DNA from: Coniferiporia sulphurascens
Lineage: Eukaryota > Basidiomycota > Agaricomycetes > Hymenochaetales > Hymenochaetaceae
Direction: 5' to 3'
Assembly (NCBI GenBank): GCA_002794785.1
Contig: NBBA01000017.1
Location: forward strand, 682,001-746,000
DNA: 64,000 bases
Shown here: piece by piece, positions 41,158-53,063 of the stretch
Numbering within the stretch: position 1 is the stretch's first letter
How the letters are laid out: each line of letters starts with the position of its first letter
Program-made: the position numbers and the translations under genes
The notes under the pieces: generated by a model
The model's database searches: none
The model's input: only the letters and a program-made list of their open reading frames with translations
Told to the model about the DNA's origin: nothing

Positions 41158-44100
41158 TTCAGTGGAATGCCGCCCACTCCCTAGCCGCAGTCCATTCCCT
41201 TATCCTGATCCTTACCACTGACCCATCCCCACCCACCATCATCTTGATTCAGGAACCTCCCTGGTATCAAATTGGCCTCCAGCCCTCACTCACTGACCCA
41301 ACCGGCATGCTGGTACTCAATGTCCCATCCCTCCCAGGATACACAGCCATTCTTCCCCCAGCCACCAGGCCAAGGGTCGTTATGTATGTATCCAGGGCCA
41401 TCCCATCAACCACCTGGTCAGTCTTAGGTGCCGCATCCTCCGGCACCGACATCCTCACCATCGAAATCCACTCACATCTGATGATCCACCTGTGCAACTT
41501 TTACAGTATGCATGCGCCGGACCGCACTACTGCCACCCGCCACCCCAGTGAGTCTTTCCTGTTTACAATCCCACTGGCTTTGGCCTCCACTCTCCTGGTG
41601 GCAGGTGACTTCAACCATCGCCACCACTCGTGGTCCGAACTCCTTGCTACATGGCAGGAGGAATTGAGAGCGCAACCTCTTGATGACTTCTTCTGGGAGC
41701 ATGGCCTTGCACCAGCTCACCTCCTGGACTCCAACTCTAGGCCCGTCGACAACCAGCATCGGTGCCCAATTGACATGATCTGGTCCCCCCCCACAATCAA
41801 CCCTGACACAATCCTAGACTCGGGCACCTCATCCACCTCTGCACTGTCCGACCATGCCATGCTACGTTGGTCCCTGCCGTCCTGGCCCCCACCTCCTACA
41901 GTCAAAACCTGACGGCTAACACTGGCCAACAAGGAGGAGTGGACTGATATTGCCTTCCCACTACTCAAAGCTGCCTTCCTTCAACAAGCGGACAACACCC
42001 CCACCCTGGACATCAAAGCGCAGGCAGTAGTCAACTCCATGATTGCCGCCCTCGCCCCTTTCACCAGAATCAGCAAGCCGTCCAAAACCGAGGTCCCCTG
42101 GTGGACCCCGACCTGTAAATCGCTCCTCCAGGAAATCTCAGTGGCCCCCACCCCCCTTCAGCAGTCAGCAGCCTGCCGCACATTTAAGCGGGGCATCCGG
42201 GCGGCAAAGCGGCATTTCTATGCCGAGCAGGCGGACCAAGCAGATGCCTCCAACATCTGGGGCTGGGCCAAACGAGGCCTCGGCAACCACCCTACACCGA
42301 TCCCGTCACTCAAAAAGCGCGACAGCTCCTTCACCCAATCGGACAACGAGAAAGGTGAGCTCTTCCGCACTACCTTCTTCACGCCCCCGCCACCCCAACA
42401 AGCAGCTGACACTCCACTGCCTCCCCCCCAAACGGCTGCCCCGCCCATTCTCCTCACAGAGCTTATGGGGGCACTGTCCGACACCTCCAACTTGTTGGCT
42501 CTGGGCCTCTTGGGGATCAGATACCGCCCTCTCAAATGGGCAGTAGATGCTTACCCCGAGGAGATACTTGCCCTTTTCAATGACTGCCTGCACATGGGGC
42601 ACCACCCTAAGTGCTGGCAGGCGGCAAAAGTGGTAATGCTCCAGAAGCCAAACAAGAAGGACCCCTTCTCGCCACACTCACACCACCCCATTACCCTCGA
42701 GGAAACCTTAGGGAAACTCCTCAAAAAGATTATAGCTAACTGGCTCCAGTTCCTCGCTAACACAAGACATTGGCTGCCACCTAACCAATATGGGGGGTGT
42801 CAAGGACATTCAGTCTATGACGCCGCCCAGCACCTTCTACAGATAGCAGAGCGAGCCCATGCCGAGGGCTGCGTATGCTCGGTCCTCATGGTCGACATAC
42901 AGGGGTTCTTCGACTCGGTACACCTGCAACTCCTCCACTGGCAACTGTTGGACCTCCAGTACCCACCAGACATGGTGGACTGGTGCTTGTCCTTCATGAT
43001 GGATCGGCAGGTGGCTATCACTTTTGATGGCACCACCCTTCCAACAGCCCAGAAACCCGACCTCGGCACCCCGCAAGGGTCACCGGTATCCCCGATCCTC
43101 TCAACTATATTCACAGGCATGGTCCTCCGGAAATTTCACCAAACCGGCACCACCGCCCTCGCATATGTCGACGACCACCTTCTAGTGCACATCGGACCCA
43201 GCGTGGCATCCAACTGCCAGCAACTGTCTAACGCCTACCACCAACTCAATGCCCACTTTGGTGCCATTGGTCTCAACATCGAAGCCGCCAAAACGGAGTG
43301 CCTTCACTTCCACCCACCCTGACAACATTCAGCCGCTTACACCGACTGGGACACTGCCGGAATTTGGGTCGCCCCCACCATGCTCATCCGACCCTCTATC
43401 CCACTCCGTTGGCTGGGAATATGGTGGGACCCTGCCCTCACTTTCAAGGCCCACATGGAGCGCATGTGCTCCAAGGGCCTCTCCACACTCACCGCCCTCC
43501 GCATCCTAGGCAATACCGAATGCGGAATCTCAGCCCTCCTCCTCCATCAACTATACACTGCCTGCGTTTGCTCCATCCTGACATGGGGCTCCCTGGTATG
43601 GTACCATGGCTGATGCCAAAAAACACTAGTAAGCCGCCTGCAGGCTGTGCAAAACATGGCATGCAGATGGATTCTGGGCATCTACAAAGGCGCCTCCCCC
43701 TTCTCTACAAATTTCCTTTGTTCCCTCCCCCCCCTTGCTTATTATTTTGAATATGCTAAGACCCTCCATTCTCTGCGCCTCTGGTGCACCCCGCACTCTG
43801 TTGGTAGAAAATGCTATTATAAAACAGTAACTAACCGCCCCTTTTCCACTTCTCTGCAGGTCCGGGTCCCCCGGGTTCAGCCGGTTCCTGCATACACTCA
43901 TCCCCTGTGGATGGATCCTCTGGCATTTACGAATGGAAGAGTCTCATTTGCCACTCCTATCACTCCAGTCAGCGAGGACACCCACAAGGAATTTGTGGGT
44001 GCCACGCTCTCCCTGAGCACCCTCCCCCACCTCCAGGTTTTCACCGATGGCTCACACATCAGCTTGAAGTCTGGTTCAGCTGTCTGCACCATGAAGGGCC

Positions 44101-45134
44101 TTACACACCTTAAGTCTTGCCGGCTGGCCTCCCCCATCTGCGCAACAGCAACAGACACAGAAATTTTCTCCCTCACCTCCACACCAAGCTGGGCTGCACA
44201 CCACCTACAGGAGCTTCTGCCTGTTGCATCCAACATCTTCCCCTTGTCGGATTTGCTGACAGCACTCCACCTGATCCGCACATGGGCACCAGTTCCAGGT
44301 GCACATCTCCTCCACCAATGGAAGGCAGGGGTCCAGACTCTACTGGACTCATACCCGGACCTCTCCGTTCATTTCATATGGTGCCCGGGTCACTCCGACA
44401 TCCCCGGGAATGAATGGGTGGACCACAAGGCGAAGTTTGCAACGAACCTACCCCCATCTTCCCTTGCTCCCTCCACCTCAGCACTGAAAGAGGCCACCAT
44501 CAACACACTCATGGAACGTTGGTCCCTCTCACTGGCCTGCCCTCTTGCCTCGACAGCCGACAAATACCTAGCCGTCAACAGGGCCCCTTCCCACCGTCCC
44601 CGAAAGCTTATTACGCAGTCGGTGGACCACCCTCGCTGTGAACTCTCCACAGTCGCTCAGATCCTCTGCCACGCTGGTCCCTATGGGGGCTACTGGCTGA
44701 GCTTTGACTCAGCCTACCGGCACAGGCATGGCCTGATCTCACACTGCAGATGGCACAACCACCCACCCTGGCTGGCCCAGTCAACTGCCCACGTATTAGG
44801 CGGCTGCAGGACTTTCCGACCATGGATCCATAGGGTCTGGCCCTCCCGTGAACCACTTCCCACCCACCACACTGAGTGGGCAGACGAAAACCGTCTCCAG
44901 GTTTTGCACCGTTGGCTGAAGCTGACGGGGCGCCTTAACCACCTGTCCGACTGTACCTCTGCCACCATCTGCCTGGCCTTCTCCACAATGGAGCTTGAGG
45001 GACACCCGACCGACGAAGATATGGACTTGGACCTCCTCCAGGACTACATGAGTCATATGCTTGGACCCCATACCCAGGACCCGGACCCGGCTCTCTTGGA
45101 GCTTTCAGGTGCGCTTCCTCCCCTTTTCCTCTGA
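41136..45134 (+). pseudogene. L-KL ORF2: 3999 nt, one frame, three TGA codons
   Basis: The best-preserved ORF2 in the window. Endonuclease 41136-41912: ISILQWNAAHSLAAVHSL, LIQEPPWYQIGLQPS, AGDFNHRHHSWSELLATW, IDMIWSPPTINPDTILD, LSDHAMLRW. RT: KPNKKDPFSP, MVDIQGFFDSVHLQLLHWQLL (motif A Asp), GTPQGSPVSPILSTIF, TALAYVDDHLLVHIG (motif C, both Asp) and GLNIEAAKTECLHFHPP. RNase H: VFTDGSHISLKSGSAVC, ATATDTEIFSLT, FPLSDLLTALHLI, WCPGHSDIPGNEWVDHKAKF. C-terminal HGLISHCRWHNHPPWLAQSTAHVLGGC may bind zinc. TGAs are at 41910, 43320 and 43611, at or next to arginine positions of sisters. All EN, RT and RNase H catalytic residues I can identify are present. Confidence 0.94.
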
Positions 45135-45384
45135 TCTATGACTGCCTTTCGGACTCTCCCCCATATGTCCCAGCCGGCACTCTTGCCCTCCCTTTCCAAT
45201 TCTAAGCTACCCCCTTTTGCCTGATGTCATCCATTTGGCATGGCCATAGTGATACGTATTCCTCCCTCTTTCTTGTACTTACTAATAGGGGCCCTTCCCA
45301 CTTTGGCACCCTTCGGGGAGCAGGGCCCCCGCCCAGTTTCGTGTGTTGTGTGATGACGGACACCTCTGTTGTTATGTAGTTAGG

Positions 45385-45402
45385 GCCCCCCCTTCGGGGG
45401 GC
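45385..45402 (+). other. 3' UTR C/G hairpin of L-KL
   Basis: GCCCCCC, TTC and GGGGGGC form a stable stem between TATGTAGTTAGG and AGCTTGTAATTATGTAA, which itself is followed by TACTGCAGGAATAAT and the A-rich tail. The same block closes nearly every LINE copy in the window, with loop variants TTC, TTT, GAA and TGAA. Inferred role: a reverse-transcriptase recognition structure at the RNA 3' end. Confidence 0.6.
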
Positions 45403-45460
45403 AGCTTGTAATTATGTAATACTGCAGGAATAATATAAAATAAAAAATAAAATAAAAAAA

Positions 45461-46020
45461 GCTGGTTGAGGTGGTGGCGGCAGAATGTTGGCTGCTGCCT
45501 GGGGTGGAGGGGGCATGAAGAAAGTTTCACAGAAGAGCTCACCTTTCTTGTCGTCCGTTTGGGTGAAGGTGCCATCTCGCCTTTTTAGCGAAGGGATGGG
45601 GGTAGGTCGGTTGCCGAGGCCGCGCTTGGCCCAGTTCCAGATGTTGGAGGCATCCGCTTCTGATGCCTGGTCAGCGTAGAACTGCTGTTTGGCTGTCCTG
45701 ACACCCCTTTTGAAGGAGCATCGGGCTGCTGATCGCTGAATGGGGGTGGATGCCATCTGTATAGCGGTAAGGAGGGTCTTGCAGTGGGGTGACCACCATG
45801 GGACTTCTGTTTTTGACGGCTTAGAGAGGCGGGTGAATGGTTGGAGGGCGGCGACCATAGAGTCAAGGACCGCTTTGGCCTTGATGTCCAGGGCATGGGT
45901 GTCAAGCCCCGGTAGTCGGAAAGCTGCTTCGAGGAGAGGGAAGGCTATTTCAGACCACTTCTCCTTGTCAGCTGGGAGTAGCTGGCGTGTCTTTAAGACT
46001 GGGGGGGGGGCTGAAACGGC
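45461..46020 (-). pseudogene. L-I right part: linker and endonuclease C-terminus
   Basis: Continuation of L-I after L-KL: SMVAALQPFTRLSKPSKTEVPWWSPHCKTLLTAIQMASTPIQRSAARCSFKRGVRTAKQQFYADQASEADASNIWNWAKRGLGNRPTPIPSLKRRDGTFTQTDDKKGELF, then FFMPPPPQAAANILPPPPQPA. The upper end reads LLPADKEKW and PPPVLKT and stops in a G run near 46010. Beyond it lies L-N RNase H with no recognisable duplication, so this 5' boundary is not a clean insertion. Confidence 0.85.
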
Positions 46021-47797
46021 TGCCCACGGTTCTGTCGGAGAGGCGGTTCAAGTGCCCTGTTAGCCTAAGCCAGCGACGCAGAACCGGAATAAGGTTCTCT
46101 TCAGCCCATTCTGAATGGTGGACTGGGAGGGGGATTTTGGCTGGCCAAATGCGCCAAATGCAGGGTCTGAATGTAGTGCACCTGCCTAAGATGTGGGCGG
46201 TCATCTGTGCTGGCCATGGTGGGTGGTTATGCCACCTGCAGTGGGAGATCAAGCCATGCCTGCACCAGTAGGCTGAGTCAAAGCTCAGCCAGTAGCCCCC
46301 ATAGGGACCGGCACAGCAGAGGACCTGCACTACTGCAGAAATGTGATGGTGAGGGTGGTCTGTGGAGTGGGTGAGTAGTTTCTGTGGGCAGCGAGAGGGG
46401 ATGCCATGCACTGCCAAGTATTTGTCAGTGGTGGAGGCGAGAGGGCAGGCCAATGATAGTGTCCACCGTTCCACCAGGGTCTTAGTGGCCACCTCTTTGA
46501 GGGCGGAGATGGAGGGTGCAAGTTGCGAGGGGGGGAGCTCCATGGCGAGTTTCGCTTTGTCATCAGCCCATTCATTCCTGGGAACATCTGAGTGACCCGG
46601 ACACCACACGAGGTGGATGGTGAGGCCTGGGTGCGAGTCCAGAAGCGTCTCGACCCCTGCCTTCCAAAGGTGAAGGAGATGGGCACCTGGTGTGGCAGCC
46701 CAGCTGTGGAAAAGGTTTAGTGCTGTCAGCGAATCGGACAGGAAGAACAGGTCTGATGCAACAGGCAGATGGGTGCAGAGGCAGTGTGTGGCCCAGCCAG
46801 GAGCGGTGGTGAGAGAGAAAATTTCCGCATCCATGGCCGTGGCACAGGTGGGGGAGGCAAGTCGGCAAGACCGTAGTTTGGTGAGGCCACACATGGCGCA
46901 GATGGCGGATCCCGAGGCGGTTCTGATGCGAGAGCCATCGGTGAAGACCTGGAGGTGGGGGGGGGGGGTGCTGAGATCTAGGGCGGCCTTTATGAATTCA
47001 TTGTGTGTGTCGCCTGTGACCAGGAGGGGAGGGTGAAGGTGACCCGTCTGCCTGTAAAGGCCAGAGGATCTGTCCAGGGGGGATGCATGTATGCAGGGAC
47101 CGGTTGTACCCGAGGGACTCGGACCTGCAGAGAAAGGGAAAAAGGTCTATTAGTTACATTTTGAAAACATTTGTGGCCAATAGAGTGGGGGGTGCACCAT
47201 AGGCGCAGGGAATGGGATGTTTTTAGATATTCAAAGTAAAAGGTGAGGGGAGGGACTGAGCATAGGAAATTAGTGGAGGAAGGGGAGGCACCTTTGTAGA
47301 CACCTAGGATCCACTGGCAGGCTGTGTTTTGCACAGACTGGAGTTGGTTGATCAGGGTTTTTTTGGTGGCAGCCATGGTACCAGACTGGTGTGCCCCATG
47401 CTAGGATGGAGTGGACACAGCTGGTGTATAGTCACTGGAGGAGGAGGGCCGATACTCCGCATTCGGTGTTGCCTAGGATGCGGAGGGCGGCAAGGGTGGA
47501 GAGTCCCTTGGAACACATTCGCTTGATGTGGGGCTTGAAGGTCAGGCCCGGATCCCACCAGATCCCAAGCCACCGTAGTGGACAGGAGGGTCGGATGAGG
47601 GTGTTGGGGTCGATTTGGATCCCTGCAGTGTCCCAGCCATGATAGCTGACTCTGCACCGAGGTGGGTGGAAGTGGAATGCCTCTGTTTTGGTGGCTTCAA
47701 TGTTGAGACTGATGTCACCAAAGAGGCCATTGAGTTGGTGATATGCGTCAGCCAGGTGGTGGCAGTTGGATGCTACTGAGGGGCCAACACATATTAG
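46021..47797 (-). pseudogene. L-N: RT C-terminus and RNase H fragment, third sequence type
   Basis: Minus-strand ORF2 piece from motif C (CLLICVGPSVASNC at 47797) through LNIEATKTEAFHFHPPRC, RWLGIWWDPGLTFKPHIKRMCSKGLSTL, WILGVYKGASPSSTNFLCSVPP and RNase H: VFTDGSRIRTASGSAIC (first Asp), ATAMDAEIFSLTTAPGW, FFLSDSLTALNLF and WCPGHSDVPRNEWADDKAKL. It ends at LSDRTVG (46021) without 3' UTR or tail. Sequence is intermediate between L-KL and L-F types. A G-run frameshift lies near 46960. Neither end shows a target duplication. Confidence 0.82.
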
Positions 47798-48490
47798 TAG
47801 GCACAACCACCCCCCCTGGCCAGCCCAGTCCACCATCCACGTGCTGGGCAGATGCCGCACCTTCTGGCCATGGATTCGCAAGGTATGGCCACCCCACGAC
47901 CCACTCCCGATCCACCACACCGAGTGGGCCGACGAAAACCGCCTCCAGGTCCTGCGCCGCTGGTTGAAACTAACAGGGCACTTGAACCGCATCTCCAACT
48001 GAACCTCAGCCTCCATCCACCTGGCCTTTGCTGCAATGGAGCTTGCAGGTCACCCAACCAATGAGGATATGGACTTGGACCTCCTAAGGGAATACATGAG
48101 TCATATGCTTGGACCCCACACCCAGGACCCGGACCCGGCTCTCTTGGAGCTTTCAGGTGCGCTTCCTCCCTTTTCCTCTACTCAGTGACCGCCTTTCGGA
48201 CTCTCCTGCGTATGTCCCAGCCGGTGCTCTCACCTTCCCTTTCACAATTCTAAGTTACCCCCGTTACCTGCCCTCATCCGCTTGGTTTCGTCATAGCAAT
48301 ATGTATTCCTCCCTCTTCCTTTCCTTCGGCTAATAGGGGCCCTTCCCACTATGGCACCCTCTGGGGAGCAGGGCCCCCACCCAGTTTCGTGCATTGTGCG
48401 ATGACGGGCGCCTCGGTTTGTTATGTAGTTAGGGCCCCCCCTTTGGGGGGCAGCTTGTAATTATGTAACACTGCAGGAATAATAATAATA
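47798..48490 (+). mobile_element. L-O: 5'-truncated LINE tail
   Basis: Plus-strand fragment starting HNHPPWPAQSTIHVLGRCRTFWPWIRKVWPPHDPLPIHHTEWADENRLQVLRRWLKLTGHLNRISN, then TGA (48000-48002), ASIHLAFAAMELAGHPTNEDMDLDLLREYMSHMLGP to LELSGALPPFSSTQ, with a stop near 48186. The 3' UTR, a C/G hairpin near 48434-48451 and a TAATAATAA tail follow. The HTEWADEN and LELSGALPP spellings match L-KL rather than L-F. On the left it abuts inverted L-N; on the right it abuts the interior of the L-P 3' UTR. Confidence 0.85.
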
Positions 48491-48522
48491 AAAACCAAGC
48501 AGGTGAGGGCAGGTTAAGGAAA

Positions 48523-48780
48523 TCTTAAAATCTACGCACATTGTGGTAGACAATGAGGTGCAGTGGTGAAGTAGAGGCGAAGGTGAGTTATCAGCATAAA
48601 CTGATGTATTTCTAGGGCGAGACCAGCTCCCCTTATATACATGTTCCGTGGGCTAGTATTACTATAACTATCTAGCTCCTATATCGTATGGCGTTATCGT
48701 TGTGTTATCATTCACTTAGTAAGGTGGTTGTTCATATGACCATGTACTATATTTATATCGTTTCATTATATTTATTTAAT
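48523..48780. mobile_element. SE2: second copy of the short element (258 bp)
   Basis: Starts TCTTAAAATC and ends ATTTATTTAAT like SE1, flanked by AGGAAA at 48517-48522 and 48781-48786 in the L-P 3' UTR. High similarity to SE1 throughout (for example GGCGTTATCGTTG and CATTCACTTAGTAAG blocks), with a few small indels. It has TTATATAC at about 48635-48642, no ORF, and a host site unrelated to SE1. Confidence 0.85.
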
Positions 48781-51700
48781 AGGAAAGAAGCTTAGAACTG
48801 GAAAGGGGGGGCGAGAGTGCCGGCCGAGACGTATCAAGAGGAATTCGAAAGATGGGCACTATTCAAGTGGGAAGGGGGGGAGCGTACCTGATAGCTCCAA
48901 AAGGGCTGGGTCCGAGTCCCGAGTCCGGGGTCCAAGCATACAATGCATGTATTCCCATAGGAGGTCCAAGTCCATATCTTCATCAGTTGGGTGGCCGTCT
49001 AGGTCCATGGCGGCAAAGGATAGCTGTATGGCGCCTGCAGTGCGGTCAGAAAGGCAGTTAAGGTGCCCCATCAGCTTTAGCCAGCAGTGCAGAACTGGGA
49101 GGCAGTTTTCATCTGCCCACTCTGAGTGGTGGACTGGGAGAGGGTCCCGTGGTGGCCATACACATTGTATCCATGGTTGGAAGGTGCTGCAGCCGCCAAG
49201 GATGTGGGTGGTCGACTGCGCGGGCCATGGGGGGTGGTTGTGCCACCTACAGTGCGAGATCAAGCCGTGCCTGCATCGGTAAGCTGAGTTAAAACTCAGC
49301 CAGTAGCCCCCATAGGGACCGGCGCGGCAGAGGACCTGGGCGACTGCGGATAGCTCCTTGCATGGGTGGTCAACCAAGTGCATGAGCAGCTTTCGTGGTC
49401 GGCGTGATGGGAGGCCGTGTACTGCCAAATATTTGTTGGTGGTTGAGGTGAGGGGGCGGGCCAGTGAGAGTGTCCATCGCTCCATGAGGGTGCAGATAGC
49501 TACTTCTTTTAGTGTGGAAGTGGATGGTTTGAGGTCGGATGGCAGGAGCTCTGTTGCTAATTTCGCTTCCGTGTCAGCCCATTCATTACCGGGGATGTCC
49601 AAGTGACCGGGGCACCATACGAAATGAATGGTGAGTTGGGGGTACGAGTCCAGCAGAGTCTCTACACCTGCTTTCCAAATGTGGAGGAGGTGGGCGCCCA
49701 GTGTGGCTGTCCACGTTCGGAAAAGGTGTAGGGCAGTCAGCAAATCGGACAGGAAGAAGATGTCTGATGCGACATGCAGTTGCACTGGGAGGCGGTGTGC
49801 TACCCAACCCGGGGCCGTGGCAAGGGAGAACTCCTCGGCGTCCATGGCTGTGGCGCAGGTGGGGGACTCCAGTCATCTTGACCGGAGTCGGGTGGGGTCC
49901 AGCATTGCGCATATGGCAGAGCCCGACTTGCTGTCGATGTGAGAGCCGTCTGTGAACACTTGGACGTGTGGGGTGGAGCCTAGGGCCTGCGCGGCTGCCA
50001 CAAATTGTTTGTGGGTGTCGACGCTGACCGGAGTGACAGGGGTGGTGAAGTGGACTCAGCCTTTGGTAAAGGCCAGGGGGTCCGTCCATGGGGGGTGTGT
50101 GTATGCAGGGACCTGTTGGACCCAGGGGGCTCAGACCTGCAGAGAAAGGGAGAAAGGTCTATTAGCTACATTTTTGAAAAGTTTTTGACCAATAGAGTGG
50201 GGGGTGTGCCAAAGGCGCAGGGAATGGGTCATCTTTATATATTCGAAATAGAAAGAAAGAGGGGGGACAGAGCAGAGGAAATTGGTGGAATGGGGGGAGG
50301 CACCTTTGAAGATGCCCAAGATCCAGTGGCAGGCTGTGTTTTGCATGGCCTGGAGGCAGTTTACCAGGGTTTTTTGGTGGTGGCCATGGTACCATACTGG
50401 CACTCCCCATGACAGGACGGAGCAGACGCATGAGGTGTATAGGCAGCGGAGGAGGAGGACCGATATACCATGTTGAGTGTTGCCCAAGATGTGGAGTGCA
50501 GCTAGGGTGGAGAGCCCCTTGGAGTGCATGCGCTTGATGTGTGGCTTGAAGGAGAGGCCTGGGTCCCACCATATCCCCAACCACCGGAGCGGGATTGAGG
50601 GGCGGATCAGGGTGTTTGGGTCGACCTGTACCCCCGCCGTGTCCCAGCTGTCATAGCCAGCACGCCACTGAGGAGGGTGAAAGTGGAGGCACTCTGTCTT
50701 GGCAGCTTCAATGTTGAGACCAATGGTGCCGAAAAGGGTGTCGAGTTGTTGGTATGCACTGGCAAGGGTGTGGCAGTTGGATGCTACTGAGGGGCCTACA
50801 CAGATAAGTAAGTGGTCATCAACATATGCCAGGGCTGTGGTGCCGGCTTGGTGAAAGTGCCAGAGGACCACCCCTGCAAAAATTGTTGACAGGATGGGGG
50901 AGACTGGCAATCCTTGTAGGGTGCCGAAGTCAGGTTTAGGGGCGGTAGGGAGGGTGGTACCATCGAAAGCAACAGCAACCTGCCGGTCCGTCATGAAAGA
51001 TAGGCACCAGTTGGCCATATCTGGCACACAACCGAGATCTAACAGTTGTCAGTGGAGGAGTTGGGGGTGCACTGAGTCGAAGAATCCTTGAATGTCGACT
51101 GCTAGGACCGAACAGATGAGGCCCTCTGAGTGAGTGCGTTCCGCAATCTGTAAGAGGTGTTGTGTGGCATCGTAGACTGAATGGCCTTGACACCCCCCAT
51201 ATTGGTTAGGTGGCAGCCAGTCCCTCATGTTAGCGAGGAACTGGAGCCAGTTAGCTATGATCTTTTTGAGGAGTTTCCCTAGGGTCTCCTCGAGCATGAT
51301 GGGCCAGTATGATCACAGGGAGAATGGATCCTTCTTGTTTGGCTTCCTGAGCATCACGACCTTTGCCACCCGCCAGCACTCGGGGTGGTGCCCCAAGCGA
51401 AGGCAGTCATTGAAAAGTGTGAGTATCTCATCAGGGTAGGCGTCAATCACCCATTTGAGTGGGCGGTAGCCTATACCCGAGAGGCCCGGAGCCGACAAGT
51501 TAGATGTATCGGCCAGTGCCCCTGTAAGCTCTGATAAGAGTATAGGTGGGGCAGCTGGTTGAGTTGGCGGAAGTGGAGTGTTGTTCGCTGCCTGGATTGG
51601 GGGGGGCATGAAGAAGGTTTCACGGAATAGCTCACCTTTCTCGTCGTCCATCTGGGTAAAGGAGCCGTCTCGCTTTTTGAGCGAGGGGATCAGTGTCTGT

Positions 51701-52503
51701 CAGGTGCCGAGGCCACGTTTGGCCCAGTTCCATATGTTGGAGGCGTCTGCTTCTGATGCCTGATCGGCATAGAACTGCCATTTGGCCGTCCTAATGCCCC
51801 TTTTAAAGGCTCATCTTGCAGAAGCACACTGGAGGGGAGTGGTGGCTGTTGTAATAGCGGATAGGAGGGTCTTGCAGTGGGGTGTCCACCATGGGACTTC
51901 CGTTTTTGATGGTTTGGAGAGTCGGGTGAATGGCTGGAGGGCGGTGACCATAGAGTCAATGACTGCCTTAGCTTTGGTGTCCAGGGTTTGGGTGTCGAGT
52001 CCCGGGAGGCGGAAGGCTGCTTCGAGTAGTGGGAAGGCGATGTTGGTCCATTCCTCCTTGTCGGCTGGGAGTAGCTGGTGTGTCTTGAGGATGGGAGGGG
52101 GGGGCCGAAAGGGCAGTGACCAACATAGGATTGCATGGTCAGACATAGGGGAGTGGTCGGAGGTAGCCGAGTCTAGAATATTGTCAGGGTTGACCATGGG
52201 TGGGGCCCAGATCATGTCAATGGGGCACTGATGACGATTGCCATCAGGCCTCAAATCAGAGTCAGGTAGGTGGGCTGGTGACAGGCCATGCTCCCAGAAA
52301 AAGTTGTCGAGGGGTTGCACCCCCAAGTCATCTCGCCATGTGGCTGAGAGTTCGGACCATGTGTGGTGGCGACGGTTGAAGTCACCCACCATGAGTAGAG
52401 TGGTGGCTAGTGCTGAGGGGAGTGTAAACAGAAATGACTCACCTGGGTACTGTGTGGCAGCATTCTCTCGGTCCGGGTGGTGCATGCCGTAGAAATTGCA
52501 TAC

Positions 52504-53063
52504 TGTTAAGCTCAACAGTTACATGGTGATCAATGTCAGGGCTTCCTGATCGTCAGAACTGATGGTACGGCAATGGGGCTTCCTAGATGTCATAAGTTGA
52601 GGGGGATCGTCGATGGGGCTTCCTGATCGGCGATGTGGTCGCGAGAGGCTTCTAGAGCAAGTCGGGTTACGACGAAGCGACTAATGGCCAAGTGGCACAC
52701 AGTAGACTGGTGGTAGCAGATAATGGGCTTGTATGAACAAAGAGCACAAGCTTAGGGCTTGTGCTACTGAAGTTACATGCTTATATGCTATTCTATGTGT
52801 TTGCTACTGTAGCGACTTGGTTAGGTATGTTTACCAGACTTATAGAAGGTCATGGAACCCCAAGGAATGCCTTGGTAATACAAGTACGGTGATCAGTAAG
52901 CAAAGCACGTCATGGTGATGTATGAAGGTGTCATCATGGCGTCTTATGGTGCAACGCAAAATAAGGATGAGTAAGGCAGAGAAATGGGGGAGTTGCGCTG
53001 ACTGATGATGACGAAGAGGAAGTGAGTCAGCGCATAAGGGAAAGTAAAGGAAAAATTGTAACA
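52504..53063 (-). mobile_element. Solo LTR, 560-bp family, copy c
   Basis: Reverse orientation: plus strand TGTTAAGCTCAACAG to AAAAATTGTAACA, flanked by CATAC (52499-52503 and 53064-53068) inside the L-P endonuclease. The inverted repeat AGCACAAGC/GCTTGTGCT is at 52743-52765 and the CTTATATG box follows near 52780. Very similar to copies a and b. Confidence 0.92.

Larger units (their letters stand above)
31904..45460 (+). mobile_element. L-KL: full-length LINE of a second subfamily, split twice
   Basis: Plus-strand element bounded by a perfect 12-bp duplication, GCTGGTTGAGGT (31892-31903 and 45461-45472), in L-I. Its own sequence is 31904-31917, 38369-38838 and 39513-45460. L-J interrupts the 5' UTR and L-M interrupts ORF1. 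It starts CAGTAACCACCACC, about 15 nt short of the usual 5' terminus. ORF1 differs strongly from L-F/L-J (SNPSGYRNAL start, AALTNIVKQLSTEV heptads), but the 5' UTR, ORF1-ORF2 overlap, ORF2 length and 3' end are shared. Confidence 0.92.

Noticed and set aside
46021..48490. L-N and L-O as one twin-primed, 5'-inverted LINE
   Set aside because: The two parts overlap by about 250 bp in ORF2 coordinates and differ in sequence type, so they are separate copies.
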